Shown here: positions 35,325 through 46,900 of the stretch, in pieces
Numbering within the stretch: the first letter of the stretch is position 1
Layout: every line of letters starts with the position of its first letter
Assembly: GCF_036370855.1 (NCBI RefSeq)
Contig: NC_088113.1
Coordinates: 16,388,501 to 16,452,500, forward strand
DNA length: 64,000 nt
From: Dromaius novaehollandiae
Taxonomy: Eukaryota; Chordata; Aves; Casuariiformes; Dromaiidae
Direction of reading: 5' to 3'
Made by a program: the position numbers and the translations under genes
Notes under the pieces: model-generated
The model's database searches: none
Told to the model about the DNA's origin: nothing
The model's input: the letters and a program-made list of their open reading frames with translations, nothing else

Positions 35325-35436
35325 TTCAGCACTTCTTTAGGTAGGAAATCTTGAAGCAGAGATGTTAAGTAATTTGCTCAAAAACCAAGCAGCTACCTTT
35401 GATAGTTGAATGGAATTAAAACTTGAGCATTTGATA
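35325..35436 (+). repeat. Ancient L2/MIR/CR1-type 3' fragment
   Basis: ttaggtaggaaatcttgaag, cagagatgttaagtaatttg, ctcaaaaaccaagcagctac and attaaaacttgagcatttg follow the same core order (GGAAACTGAGGCAGAGA, TTAAGTAACTTGCTCAAGGTCACACAGC, AGAACTCAGGC). It is the clearest of the copies in this window. Confidence 0.65.
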
Positions 35437-36510
35437 CTTGGTTTATTCTTTCCTCTTCTAGAGGAGCTGTTGCCAACCTTTATGTAGGTAAGCTTCATTT
35501 CAGTAAAAAAAAGACTGGCAGTGTTCCACATTTCTCTAGGTTTGGATCTTCCTCATCCACATCTACTTTCCAGGTTGCCTCTGCTGCTTCTTCAAAGCAT
35601 GCTGCAGAGACATCTAGGCTGGCCTTCATAAAATATTTATTGGGCTCAGACCTTTATCTGTAGTATGCTCACTGCCTCATCAAGATCTCATTATTGGGAA
35701 TTGTGACTCAAGAATATTTTACACATAAAATGTAATCAAATAATTATGCATTTAGGGAGAAATCTGTTGCGCTCATTTGCTGGATAATAAAATCTTTCAG
35801 GGACATTCAGGTAAATTTTAAGTGCTTTTATTATATGCAGTGGTGAACATTTTGCTAAAACCTTGAAAAACACTAATGCATATGGGGGAAACAGTTAAGC
35901 CCAAGAGGACAACCAACATTGTTTCCATTCAGAGTTGTAAAAGTTTAGTTTGCAAAATCAATTTCTGGTACACTTAGTGTTTCATCACAGTTTAAATGAT
36001 ACCTTGAAACTGTTGTTTTTTATTTGACTTTGCCTCTTGTTTATTGACTTGGGATGGGGAAAGCTTGGATATTGCACTTTTTCTGCAAAGGGCCATCCAG
36101 CTAATGTCTGGCTCTGGTGCAGTCCCTAGTTTTCTTCTCTAGGAAAGCTGAAAAGTAAATGCTTTGAGTATTGTTCATTCTTTATATATTTAAAAAACAG
36201 TGAAAATTAATTTTCTGTTACTGCAATCCAAATAAAGAGATGCAAATATATAAAGACAAAAAGAACTTCTTTTAGTTTTGAGATTAAGACAGTGCAATTA
36301 CTAGTAGCGTTATTTTCTAATAGTATGAAGTCCCTCAGTGGCAGTTGGTGCTGAGGACTGTTTAATTTTTCTGCTCAACTAGGCAGTAAGTTTTGTAGCA
36401 TGATTATCATTGGCAGTTCTACAAATGATGACAGTCCCAACTTTTGTCACTGGATGAAATTTCTACCTGCTCCAAAAATGCTTTACTGAATATAACACAT
36501 ACTGTTTTGA

Positions 36511-36537
36511 CAGTCTAGACACAAATTGTCTAGACTG
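36511..36537. promoter_or_regulatory. Inverted repeat containing two SMAD-binding palindromes
   Basis: The arms CAGTCTAGACA (36511-36521) and TGTCTAGACTG (36527-36537) are perfect inverted repeats around the 5-nt loop CAAAT. Each arm contains GTCTAGAC, the optimal SMAD3/4 binding palindrome. Motif-level evidence only. Confidence 0.35.
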
Positions 36538-38695
36538 ACTGATCCAGATATCCTACCTAGGAGATGCACAAGAACTTTCAGTCTTGGGAAAGAAGCCTCT
36601 CCTACCTATATAAAGAGGTCTGCTGTGGAAGGTATATTAACATAAGCCTTCTATAAAGAATGAGGATCTCCTCCTAGGCCTATAGGTCCCATGTAGATAA
36701 TCAACGTACATTATTCACGCTAACACAAAAGAAGCCATCAATATCCTTTATGAAGTCTAATGACATTGATGTAGCCTTGATTGATGCATCTTCTGACCCG
36801 CTTCCTAAACCCAGTCCCTGTTGTTTTCTTATACTGATTCACGACACCAATTAGGCTGTAAGCTCTTTGGGGCTGAAGCCATACCTCTACTGCACAGACT
36901 TCAGTGCTGTAATTGCAGAGCCAAAGACATTTTTTTCTCCACATATACTGCTGCCATTAACCTGATTTTAGTGAAAATTCACAGTAATACCATCAGTATT
37001 GTATTATATTGTACATACTGTATGGTATTAATACCAAAAGCCTGCTCTGTCACACACACTATACATCTCATAATGTGACGCTGGAATACTGTGACACTCA
37101 AATATTACATGGATGACAATGGGATCAGAATCCACAAGACAGACCAATGTAGCACTGTGGGAGCAATTAGGGTAGTTAGTTAGATTTCTTCTCTAGTTTG
37201 CACATTATTAACATATTCATTAATGGTGCTCTGACACAACAGCTAGTTCTGCCTCCTATAGATAATAACAGTGCACAAGAGTAACAGGACAGCATGTGGT
37301 TTATAAGATTTACTGGACATAGCTTTTGTAACTTCTTAAACTCCTTGACCAGTTAGAAGCTGGTTAACGTCCCTATTCACTGCCCTCTTCCTTTTAGACT
37401 TGGTAAGAAATTTTTGACAGTCTTCACCCAGCTGTACCATGAAAGCATGACTCCTATCCTGAACACTTCCTACTTTAAATACACATAAACTGTGAACACG
37501 GTCCACAATTTCAATTTGTTCTTTGATTTCCTTGTCTGTTTAGACAGAGGAAACCTTCCACAATTCTGTTCCTAGTATGAACATTTTATCATTACTGCTC
37601 CAAATCTGTTTATTTCATTGAGGAAAGAATCTGTGCACTTCCCATCCCCTTTCTCTGCCAATCTGCTATTTCTGCATATGTGTTTTTAGACTGCACTGAA
37701 TTTTTAACGCTGTTATTTCCAAGACTTGTGCAATAGCTTGTAATTATGTATGTTGTACAATGTTGTACACTGCTAGTGCTACTCTATGGTAAGACTAGAA
37801 AACCTGTACTGTACCCAGGTATATGCATTTCTACTTGTTCAGTTTATATTCACATCAAAAAACATACCTTAGATACTTATTTCTGAAACTGAAAAAGAGC
37901 TCCAATAGTTATTTTCTATCATTTTGTCTAATATGGTGAGTATGTAAGTATATGATATGTTAACTTTGCATCTGTCAGTACCTCCAGAAATACACAGAAT
38001 ACGTTTAGGGATTAGGGAACAGAGCTCCAGGGAGTCACCAGCACTATTCTCTGCAAGAGCTGGTCTCAGTTTTGTGTTTTTCCCGTAGTTTCATTGGATT
38101 TTCTCCAAGGAAATCTAAAGTTTTCTGAACATTGTTAGGGTAATACGATAGTTACGCTGATAACACCTTCAGAGAACTTGTCCTGCATCTTGTAACACTG
38201 CACACCATTCTGAATCATAAGCAAAAAGGAGCTGATGAAACACAGGAGGTATATAGATGTTTCTTACTCAACTACCAGAAAATATTTTTTCTTTCTTGGC
38301 CTGGGGTAGGTTAAATTCAGGGCCAATTTCCTTATGACTCTGGAAAGTCACACCTGAACCAAAGATGTAAATAAATTTGGCTCAAATATTCAAATTCAGC
38401 ATGTATGATAAATCATGCTCCCTTTCAGTATTTGCTCTTTTTTTGTCTTTTCTTTTAACAGTACAGATTTATTGTGCTGCTCTAACCAACCTGGCTAATC
38501 TGTTCAGCAGAGATACTTGTCGCAGTATGCTCAGAAAAGCTAACACTGCTACAGTTACCAGCACGGTAGCCTCGCTTCAGTGCATATCTTTTGAGAACAG
38601 ATCTAGTGTTGGATCAATGGATAACACCACCCAAGATGCCAAATATCCTTCATTCCCTTCTTGCACCACTTCCAAAAACTTAGAAGTTCTGACTC

Positions 38696-38705
38696 GTTAC
38701 GTAAC
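38696..38705. promoter_or_regulatory. D-box (PAR-bZIP/NFIL3-type) palindrome
   Basis: GTTACGTAAC is a perfect 10-bp palindrome matching the RTTAYGTAAY D-box bound by DBP/TEF/HLF and NFIL3. It lies about 2.2 kb upstream of the NELFCD start. Confidence 0.3.
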
Positions 38706-40199
38706 ATCACACTGAGTATGCTATTATTTTCTCACTTTCATGAGGTGGAAATTACCTGCTAACTAAATGGAGAAAAGCCAAAGATTTTTCTCAAGGATAT
38801 TTCCATTGGCCTCCAGCCTGAGCCTGTTACTTTACTCCCAGTTCTTTCCTCATAAAAACTGTGTTTCCCATAAGCATTGAAATACTACCTTACTATCTTC
38901 CTGACTGCAGACAATCAAGCAATATTCCACCACAGGTAGAGAATGTGTCCGCTGTGCCTCTTTGCTTCAATCCATGCCTTTTTTTTCTGAACAAGTCCCT
39001 TTTCCATCCTGTTTACAGGACAAAAGGAACATTATCCTGAGCACATGAAAAACATTTTTGAAGAAACTTTTCAGAAAGCGTTACTTAACCACTGTAGGGT
39101 AGTGTGTAACATCACAATTCCTGCTGTACCACAGTTCAGGTGGGGGCAATACTGAAATTTCTGACTGAAATTTCAAGTGCAATAAATCCTTTAACTACTA
39201 CAGTGACCACACTTAAACAAGGACTGCATTTCTTGAAGACCCTACAAGAATTTATTTATGAATGGGGTTTTTTTTTTTTTTGCTCCTTCCAAGATTTGAT
39301 GGACTGCTTTGAAAATTATGTAATTTCTATTATTTTTAATTAGAATTTGAACAAGAATAAAATCTTTTTAAATAATTAATCAGTAAAGACCTTGGCTGCC
39401 ATCCAAATCCCAGAATACATCCTCATTCTCCTCTTTCTCACGTCTAAGCTCCTACAGAGTTTACGAATGGGAGTCAATCCGACCAGAAACAAAGGGATTC
39501 TGTACGTTTCTCTCAAATGCTCTCAATTTCGGTAATTCCCATCTCCCTGCCCAATGTCAGATTGTACAACCACATTTCACTTTGGATTTTACCCCCTTCC
39601 ATTCTGCTGCAGCTTTGGGATTAACTCTTTAGGCAGCCCCCAAGAAGGGGCTCCCAGGTCCCACAGTTAGGACAACCTGCGCTAACCGATGAGATCTGGG
39701 GATCTAACCCCATGGACAGGGGAGCAAGTCGTGTTTTCTGCCTACCGTGCCATGGACTGGGCGACTGCAGGAGGCCCTAAGAGCCTCAGGAAAAAGGGAA
39801 CTTGGCTCTCACATCGCAGATCTCTCCACTGCCTGGAAATGAAAGTGTTAACAGCTGTAAAGCCAGTAATGCTATTTATAGGCACTATGGTTGGTTTGTT
39901 GAGGTTTTTTTTTTTTTTTTTAGATCAAAGATTTCAGAGCTTTGTCTTAGGCTTAAACATATCAAAAAAGTGTTGTTTATGACCAGAAAGGCCAGAAATG
40001 TTTTTTTTAACATTATTCTCTGGAAAGTTTTGGGGACATGGAGTTACCCTAGTGCTGGACCTAAAACATGGACAACCTTATCACTCCACCAAAGTTATCT
40101 TCTCTATTCTTTACAAGGACTACTATTTTTTCTACTCGGTAGGTTTTTTAAATCCTACCATAACATTTAATAATTACTACTAACTTGTTACCCTTTTTT

Positions 40200-40889
40200 C
40201 TGTATCCTTTTCAGGCTTTGATAGGTGCCAGGAAACTGCTTGTTGCTAAATTCCGGTCAGAAAAGCAACGCACCTATCTTCTCCTCTTGTAATCCCCGTG
40301 TAGCTGCTGCGGCGCCGCTATGGCTTGGGGGAGGGGGGTGCGGGGTGGGGGATTTTTTTTTCTTTCTTTTTTTTTTCCTGTCTGCACTATGCCGTCCGCC
40401 GCGGACTAACCGGGGATGAACCGCTTACGCCGGGACGGGCCACACCTCCGCCTCCTCGGGGACCGCCACCACGGGGCCGGCTGTTATGTCGCCCTAGCCC
40501 GTGTTTAGCCGCTCGCGTTCACGGCCGGCTGCAGCTGCAATTCGCCCGGTAACGGCTGCACCGCGGTAAAAGGAGCAGCTCTGAGGCGCGCGGAGGCTCG
40601 GGCCGCGCCGGGAGCCGGCTGCTGCCGGCACAGCCTGGCACCGCGGCGGACAGGGAGCCCCCCGCCACCCCGATACGGCAAAAAGGCGACGGTTTTCACA
40701 CAGAAACCCCCCCTTTGCCCCTCAAGACCGCGCAGCCCCCTCAGCACACCGCAGCCATGGCGCCGGCGCCGCCCGGCCCCGCCCCCTGGGCGCCCGCCAT
40801 TCCGCGCCGCTCCGCCCAGGGGGGCGGCCGCGGCCTGCTTCCCGCCGCCACGGCTTCCTCGGCCGCGCCGGGGCGGGCCGGGAGGCGCC
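40200..40889 (+). promoter_or_regulatory. NELFCD: NELFCD CpG-island promoter and 5' UTR region
   Basis: GC and CpG content rise sharply from about 40.3 kb to 41.35 kb, typical of a housekeeping promoter. No TATA box is evident. A four-run G tract (40327-40351) lies about 540 bp before the start codon. An out-of-frame ATG in strong context (gcagccATGG) occurs at 40757. The transcription start cannot be fixed from sequence. Confidence 0.65.
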
Positions 40890-40955
40890 ATGGAGGATGC
40901 CGATTACTTCGGGGGCAGCACGGCGGAGTGGGGGGACGACGCGGACGGAGGGGCG
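40890..40955 (+). CDS. NELFCD: NELFCD exon 1 (coding part)
   Basis: Encodes [20 protein letters not shown] then GA (22 codons). The start context is gcgccATGG, a strong Kozak match. The donor is gtgagc. Confidence 0.93.
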
Positions 40956-43900
40956 GTGAGCGCTCGCGGGTGGCGGCGCGGGGCCGCGCTGCCGTGCGGC
41001 GGGAGGCGGCAGCGGCCAGGCCCGGGCGGCCCGTGTGGAGGAGCGGGGCTCGCCGCGGCTCCCCTTCCCCCGCGCGGGCCGCTTCTCCCGCCGCCCCGGC
41101 CCCGAGGGGCGGCTGCTGCGGCACGGCGGGGCCCGCAGGGAGCTCCCGGCTTGCCGCGGCCCTCTTACCTCCGCGGGGGGCGGCGGGGAGCCGTGCCCGG
41201 GGCGGGCTGCGCGGGGAGGCGGGCGGGCGGCCCGGGGCTTCGCCGGGGGTTAAAGCGCGAAAACAGGCGGCAGGACGGTGCAGCCTGGCGGAGACGAAGC
41301 CTAAGCGTAGGGGCAGAGCGGGGAAGGAGGCGGCTGACTGGGCTGTGTGTTCGCAAGCAGCAGGACGATGAGGATGGAGAGGGAGAGGACGATGCTGGCG
41401 TCCAGCAGGAATGCTTGCAGAAATTTTCCACCCGGGACTACATAATGGAGCCGTCTATATTTAACACGCTGAAGAGGTGGGTGCAGCCTGCTGTTATCAC
41501 TTGCTGCCTGTAGAAGTGTGTGAAAAAGGATAAATTATGCTATTATTTTCCCTTTTGAGGTCAACTGTTTGTTTTAATATAATAATAACTTTTCAGATAA
41601 TTCCATTCTGATCCTTTCATCAGGTATTTCCAGGCAGGAGGTTCTCCAGAGAATGTGATCCAGCTCCTGTCTGAAAACTATACTGCCGTGGCACAGACCG
41701 TGAATCTGCTGGCAGAGTGGCTCATTCAGACAGGTATGACAGGTGATATGGGACTGTATTGTGGCTGTATTCCTTCGTCAGAAACGCCTGAATTGGTGGC
41801 ACATTTGATCATATTCAGAAAGTGGATTGTACGAAAGCTGTCGCCTATATATGACTAAACTCCTTTATATTATGAAAAAGTCTTCAGACTACGTATTGCA
41901 GTTTCTTCCTGTTGTTGTGTAAGACATCATTTCTGTTCAGAGAAAAAGTGTATAATCTGGTGAGAAACATTTTTTAAATGTCCACAAACTGTATTATAAA
42001 GGGTAATATAGTAGAAGCAACTGTATCCACTATAGTTTCTGGGGGATTTTTCCCCTTCTTTTTCCTTTCATACATAAGGACAGGGGTACTGCCTGTAGAT
42101 CGTGTAGCAGTAGTTGATGTTTTATAATAGCGTGGTGTAATTAATGTTGAAAAAATAATTACCGTTATTAGTTACCATTTCCTTTCAGTGGAGCAGTGGT
42201 TAGATGAACAGTTCTCATACAGATGCTACACTCTTGAGGCAAGAATTCTGTATCACCAGTCTGGTTATAAGTTCTACAGTTGTGTCTCGCAAGACAAGTT
42301 CAGCGTTATTTTGTGATGCCATTGTCCCTTAGCTAGCATAAATGTTTTTTGTAGAAATTGTCAGAAATGTTATGCTCTGATTTCAGAAATGTAAAACTAT
42401 GTAATAGTTCTTTGTACAGCATTTTGAAGTATATGTCCTGCCTGTTGATATCCAATATATTAAAAAACAGGTGGACTTTGGTCCGTGGTAAGGTGGGTTT
42501 GTGCTCTGATCGTGGTAATCCCTTTGTTTGTAAGGTAATAATCACATTTCATTATCATGCCTAGTAAATGTCTTGTGAGATGACTGGCATTGCTGTTTAC
42601 ATGACTAATGAAGAGAGCTGGAGAAAGGGACTAGTGTAACCTGCCTATGATCCCAAACCCAGTTAATAGGACGTGTATTAACACACATAATAATTTATGA
42701 AAAAAGATTGAGAATCTCTAAATCTGTGCATGTCTGTCAGCATGGCTTAGTAGTACTTCTTCAGGACTGAATGCTTTTCTCTTTTGCTTTCTGCATGCTG
42801 ATAAATTTCTGAGTACTTCTGCTCTCTTTCCCTAACAGATCATTGTGGGAGAATTTAAGATGTTGCTGCTATGTTTGATTGGATCGCATCTGCTGACTTT
42901 TGTTCCTCCTGTACAGGTGTCGAGCCAGTGCAAGTTCAGGAGACTGTAGAAAACCATTTAAAGAGCTTACTTATCAAGCATTTTGATCCTCGGAAAGCAG
43001 ATTCCATCTTTACAGAGGAAGGAGAGGTGTGCATGGAATCCATGTTGCTGTCTTTACATGAGTGGATCCTGTATAGATTCCTTCTTCTGATGGAGTAGTA
43101 GATGGTGGGGGAAAGGAAACTCTATCTTCAAAGTTCCTTAGTTGTGAAAGCAGTTGTTTCTTAAAATCAGCTATATTTCATTGGAGTTCTCAGAGGCTAC
43201 TTAAATTCTGATTAGTTTACCTTATATTAAAGGTCTGTATAGCAACTTAGAGGACTCCTGAAAGGTAGAAATCTTACTTGAAATTATCCTGACAACTAGA
43301 TATTCTTACCTCCCCCTTGTCTCTAATTTTTTTCAGACTCCAGCCTGGCTTGAGCAAATGATAGCACATACTACGTGGAGAGATCTCTTTTACAAGTTGG
43401 CAGAAGCACATCCAGACTGCTTAATGCTTAATTTTACTGTGAAGGTAGTACATTCAAGTCTAATAAATGGAGTATACTGCTTCCTAATTCTTCTGGCATT
43501 AAATATCAGCTGTAGCCTTGCCTGTATGTTTTATGTGTTCCTGTTAACACTGCTTATTGAGATGTCAGAACAATACAAGAACATAACTATGGGAGAAATT
43601 ATGTTACAAGTTGTGAGTAGTAAATGTAGTTTTGCAGTTTGAAATGCTCCTTTTGGAGATTTTTGGAGATGATTCTTTTTTTTTTTTTTTTCTTTGATCT
43701 GTATTTGAAAACTTTGGGTTATCTATTTAAATTCTAAATTATATGTTTAGGGCATCTGTATTGTGAGGTTACTTTCAAGTAAGCCTTTGTTCTCATTAAA
43801 CAATGAAACTGAAAAATGGTGTGCTATTTAAGAAAAGAATAGTGAGAATGTCTTTGTCTATAGATTTCATTGTATTGCCTTGTAATTCTTGTTCTGTTTT

Positions 43901-46900
43901 TGAAGATCATTGACAGTGGAGAAAGACTTAAGTCTTGGATACTTCTCTTAAAAATTATGTATAGGGTTATTTGAATTGCCTTACTTTTGTGTTATGAGCA
44001 CAGATTTATCTTGCAAATGCTATGAAATAGTTTACTAGTTATGTTTCTTACAGATTTTTTTCCCCAAATAATGTTATTCTCCTGGGCTTTCTGTGTGTAT
44101 GTACACAAAAGCATATTACTATATGTTATATTACATATGTGTATGCAAAAACACACATGCACATGTATATGTGTCTACATATATATGAATAGAAAAGACA
44201 GACTAATTGTTAAGCTTGCCTTGTGTATGTTGTCAGCATACATAAAGTAAATGCGCATTTAATTTCATGTAAGGAGGTGAGACTCTTAAATGGGAGGCTT
44301 CATTCATGTCAGTAGTTCTTGTTCCTTATGTGAACCTCTCATTTCTAACAATTCATTGCTTAGTTCTGTATGTTTGTCTAACAGGGAAAGAAAATGTGCT
44401 ATCTAATGATATACCCAGTATATCTTCCTGTGTTCTGAAATATTTCTATATAATAATGGTTTACTTGGTTTTGGTTATATCTCTATTGGTTTCCATTTCT
44501 GTAGTCTAAAAGATGTATGTGTATATAGAGAATAATCTTATGTTCTGTGTGTTCTTCCAGACTTCTTAGGGTATGTGAAATATAAACTTAAATAATGTAT
44601 TCTGTGATTGTTCTTGTTATAGCTTATATCTGATGCTGGATATCAAGGGGAAATAACCAGCGTTTCAACAGCATGTCAGCAGCTGGAAGTTTTTTCTAGA
44701 GTCTTGCGTACATCTCTGGCAACAATTTTAGATGGAGGAGAAGAAAACCTTGAGAAAAACCTCCCTGAGTTTGCTGTAAGTACTTTGTTCCTTTTCATGT
44801 GGAAAAAATATTTTTCTTTCCAGATAGGATATACAAATTTTTGCATGACTGTGGAAAATCTTGAAATCCTATGAAATGTTACAAAATATTATGAAGAAAA
44901 GGTATATCTGTGTTCAAAACCAGGAATTTTTGCCACTTGATTATTCAGTCACCAAGAATTTTTTGGACTGCTTAATTGACACTTCCTTATATTTATTAAT
45001 TGGATTGTATGGAGACAAAGTAAATCTCTCTTCTTTCATATTTAATGCAGTATCTAAAGATCAGTCTAGTCAATCCTCTGGCAATTTAAAATACTGTTTT
45101 CATCCATGTCAGTGATGTGAAAATTGCCATCTGAATCAATACAGTATGTGTTCTTTTTTGTGAAATAGTGTAATGAGTTTTGGATGGCATTCTACTTGGC
45201 TTGCTTCTTAAATATTGTAGAGAAAGTGCTGAACAACAAGTAGGCTAGAACTCCCTCTCAACTCTGGCATCTAAAAACCAGAAGTTCTGGATTTAATATT
45301 TTGTTCTTGCATGGTGTCAATGCATAGTGATACTATGTTTTTTTTCTCTACTTTCTTAGCGGCTGTTATTTTCGCTTTGTAGTAGTACGTTTCAATGTAA
45401 TCTTTGCTATTAAGGCAAAGTTATCGTAGAAGAATACTAGCATATTTCTCATGGACTGGTAAGATTTTGATGTGTGCATTCACAGAAGATGGTGTGCCAT
45501 GGAGAACACACATATCTCTTTGCTCAATCTATGATGTCCATATTAGCCCAAGAAGAGCAAGGAGGGTCAGCTGTCAGACGGATTGCTCAGGAGGTTCAAC
45601 GATATGCTCATGAGAAGTAAGTGCTTGCTATGTTTATTGGTGAAATATAAGTCACTGTAATTTGAACTGTTGTCTTTTGCGCATCCTTGATTACTCTATA
45701 CCAGCAAAAGGAGAATTTTTAGCTTTTCGTAAATTCTGTGGTAGAATGAAATCATTTGCAACAGAGCAGTTTTTGCTGTAGGCCATAATCCTTAAAGCAA
45801 CTGAAAGGTTCAATATCCTGTACTGGGAGACCTGAAATAGCAAGAACAAAGAACTGAAGAAAGTTTCTATCTAAAGTTTCTAAAATGTATATATTCTTTG
45901 CACATTATACTTAGAAATACGGGCGTATTTCTGTGATTGTCCAGGGTAATGGGTTCTGTCTTAAGGCATAACACGTCATGCAATGTGCCTTATTGACTTA
46001 GTAAGGCTAAAACTAACGTGTCTGAATTAAGAAAATAAGTTCTTATGTATGTTTATGTTCTTTATCAAGAGGCCATGATGCTAGTCAGATCACTTTGGCA
46101 TTGGGTACTGCTGCCTCCTATCCTCGAGCGTGTCAAGCACTTGGTGCAATGTTGTCCAAGGGAGCTCTGAATCCAGCAGATATCACTGTCCTATTCAAAA
46201 TGTTTACAAGCATGGACCCGCCTCCAGTAGAACTGGTTAGTAGTATCTCTTTATCAGCCCTGAAACTTATTTCTGTAATAGCATAATAGGACCTCAGGTT
46301 TTTGAGTCCTGCTATGTGTTGTGTCAACACAAAATAGAAGTTAGCGCTCAGATTCATCCGTACGTAGCTTTAAGTGATGTATAAATGTGAACATACTATT
46401 TGTATTCTTTTTGCATTAGTTGCTTAATTGATTTTTTTTTTCCCCCACTCCAAGTTTTTTTACATATAATTACTTAATTTAAAGACGCTCCTATTAGGAG
46501 ATAGAGGTGGAAAGGAGCTAATTAACTTACTTACTTTAAAAGATGATTACCTTGATTTTGCAGTTTATTGTAAGTAGGGGTAGATTATGTGTTTCAGACT
46601 TCACTGCCTTGCTCCAACATGAGTTCTGGTAATAAATGGTAGAATTTAAATACATAAGTAATGTAGTCTGTCTGTACCTCTTACCTTTCCCTTGTTAATG
46701 TCAAAAAATTTGGGCCTCTTTAGAAAACTATCTAATATATTCCTAAGGGGAAAATTTGTTGTTAATGTCTTATTCTATGCAAGGTACATCAGATGCAAAA
46801 ATCATATTTTTAGTCATTTCTCATAATTCTCAGGCTCTCGTAAACCATTCTTTTCCTTCACAGATTCGAGTACCTGCCTTTCTGGACCTCTTCATGCAGT

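Larger units (their letters stand above)
29346..40300. other. GNAS-NELFCD intergenic spacer
   Basis: About 11 kb of AT-rich, CpG-poor sequence with many short A/T tracts. No convincing coding exon is present; the best open frame is 112 codons at 38377-38715 (+). It contains ancient L2/MIR/CR1-like fragments (32.1 and 35.3 kb), a 29-nt A tract (34940-34968), a double SMAD palindrome (36.5 kb) and a D-box palindrome (38.7 kb). Part of it might belong to extended GNAS 3' UTRs; that is inference. Confidence 0.7.
44776..46863 (+). other. NELFCD: NELFCD introns 6, 7 and 8
   Basis: Introns 44776-45485, 45617-46069 and 46236-46863 are all GT-AG, AT-rich and otherwise featureless to my reading. The open frame read-through after exon 8 (to 46286) is intronic. 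Confidence 0.85.

Noticed and set aside
39689-40183. Overlapping plus-strand frames just before the NELFCD CpG island
   Set aside because: Two frames overlap each other, contain poly-Phe from T runs, and show no protein family features.
40505-41124. Minus-strand open frames opposite the NELFCD start
   Set aside because: Arg/Gly/Pro/Ala-rich shadows in the CpG island with no conserved features. A divergent transcript is possible but not shown.
40715-41371. 218-codon plus-strand frame over NELFCD exon 1
   Set aside because: It is out of frame with NELFCD and low-complexity; it is open only because CpG-rich DNA lacks stops. Its internal ATG at 40757 is kept as an upstream ATG note only.
43358-43642. 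94-codon frame starting inside NELFCD exon 5
   Set aside because: Only the first part is the real exon; after 43444 it is intron read-through past a good donor.
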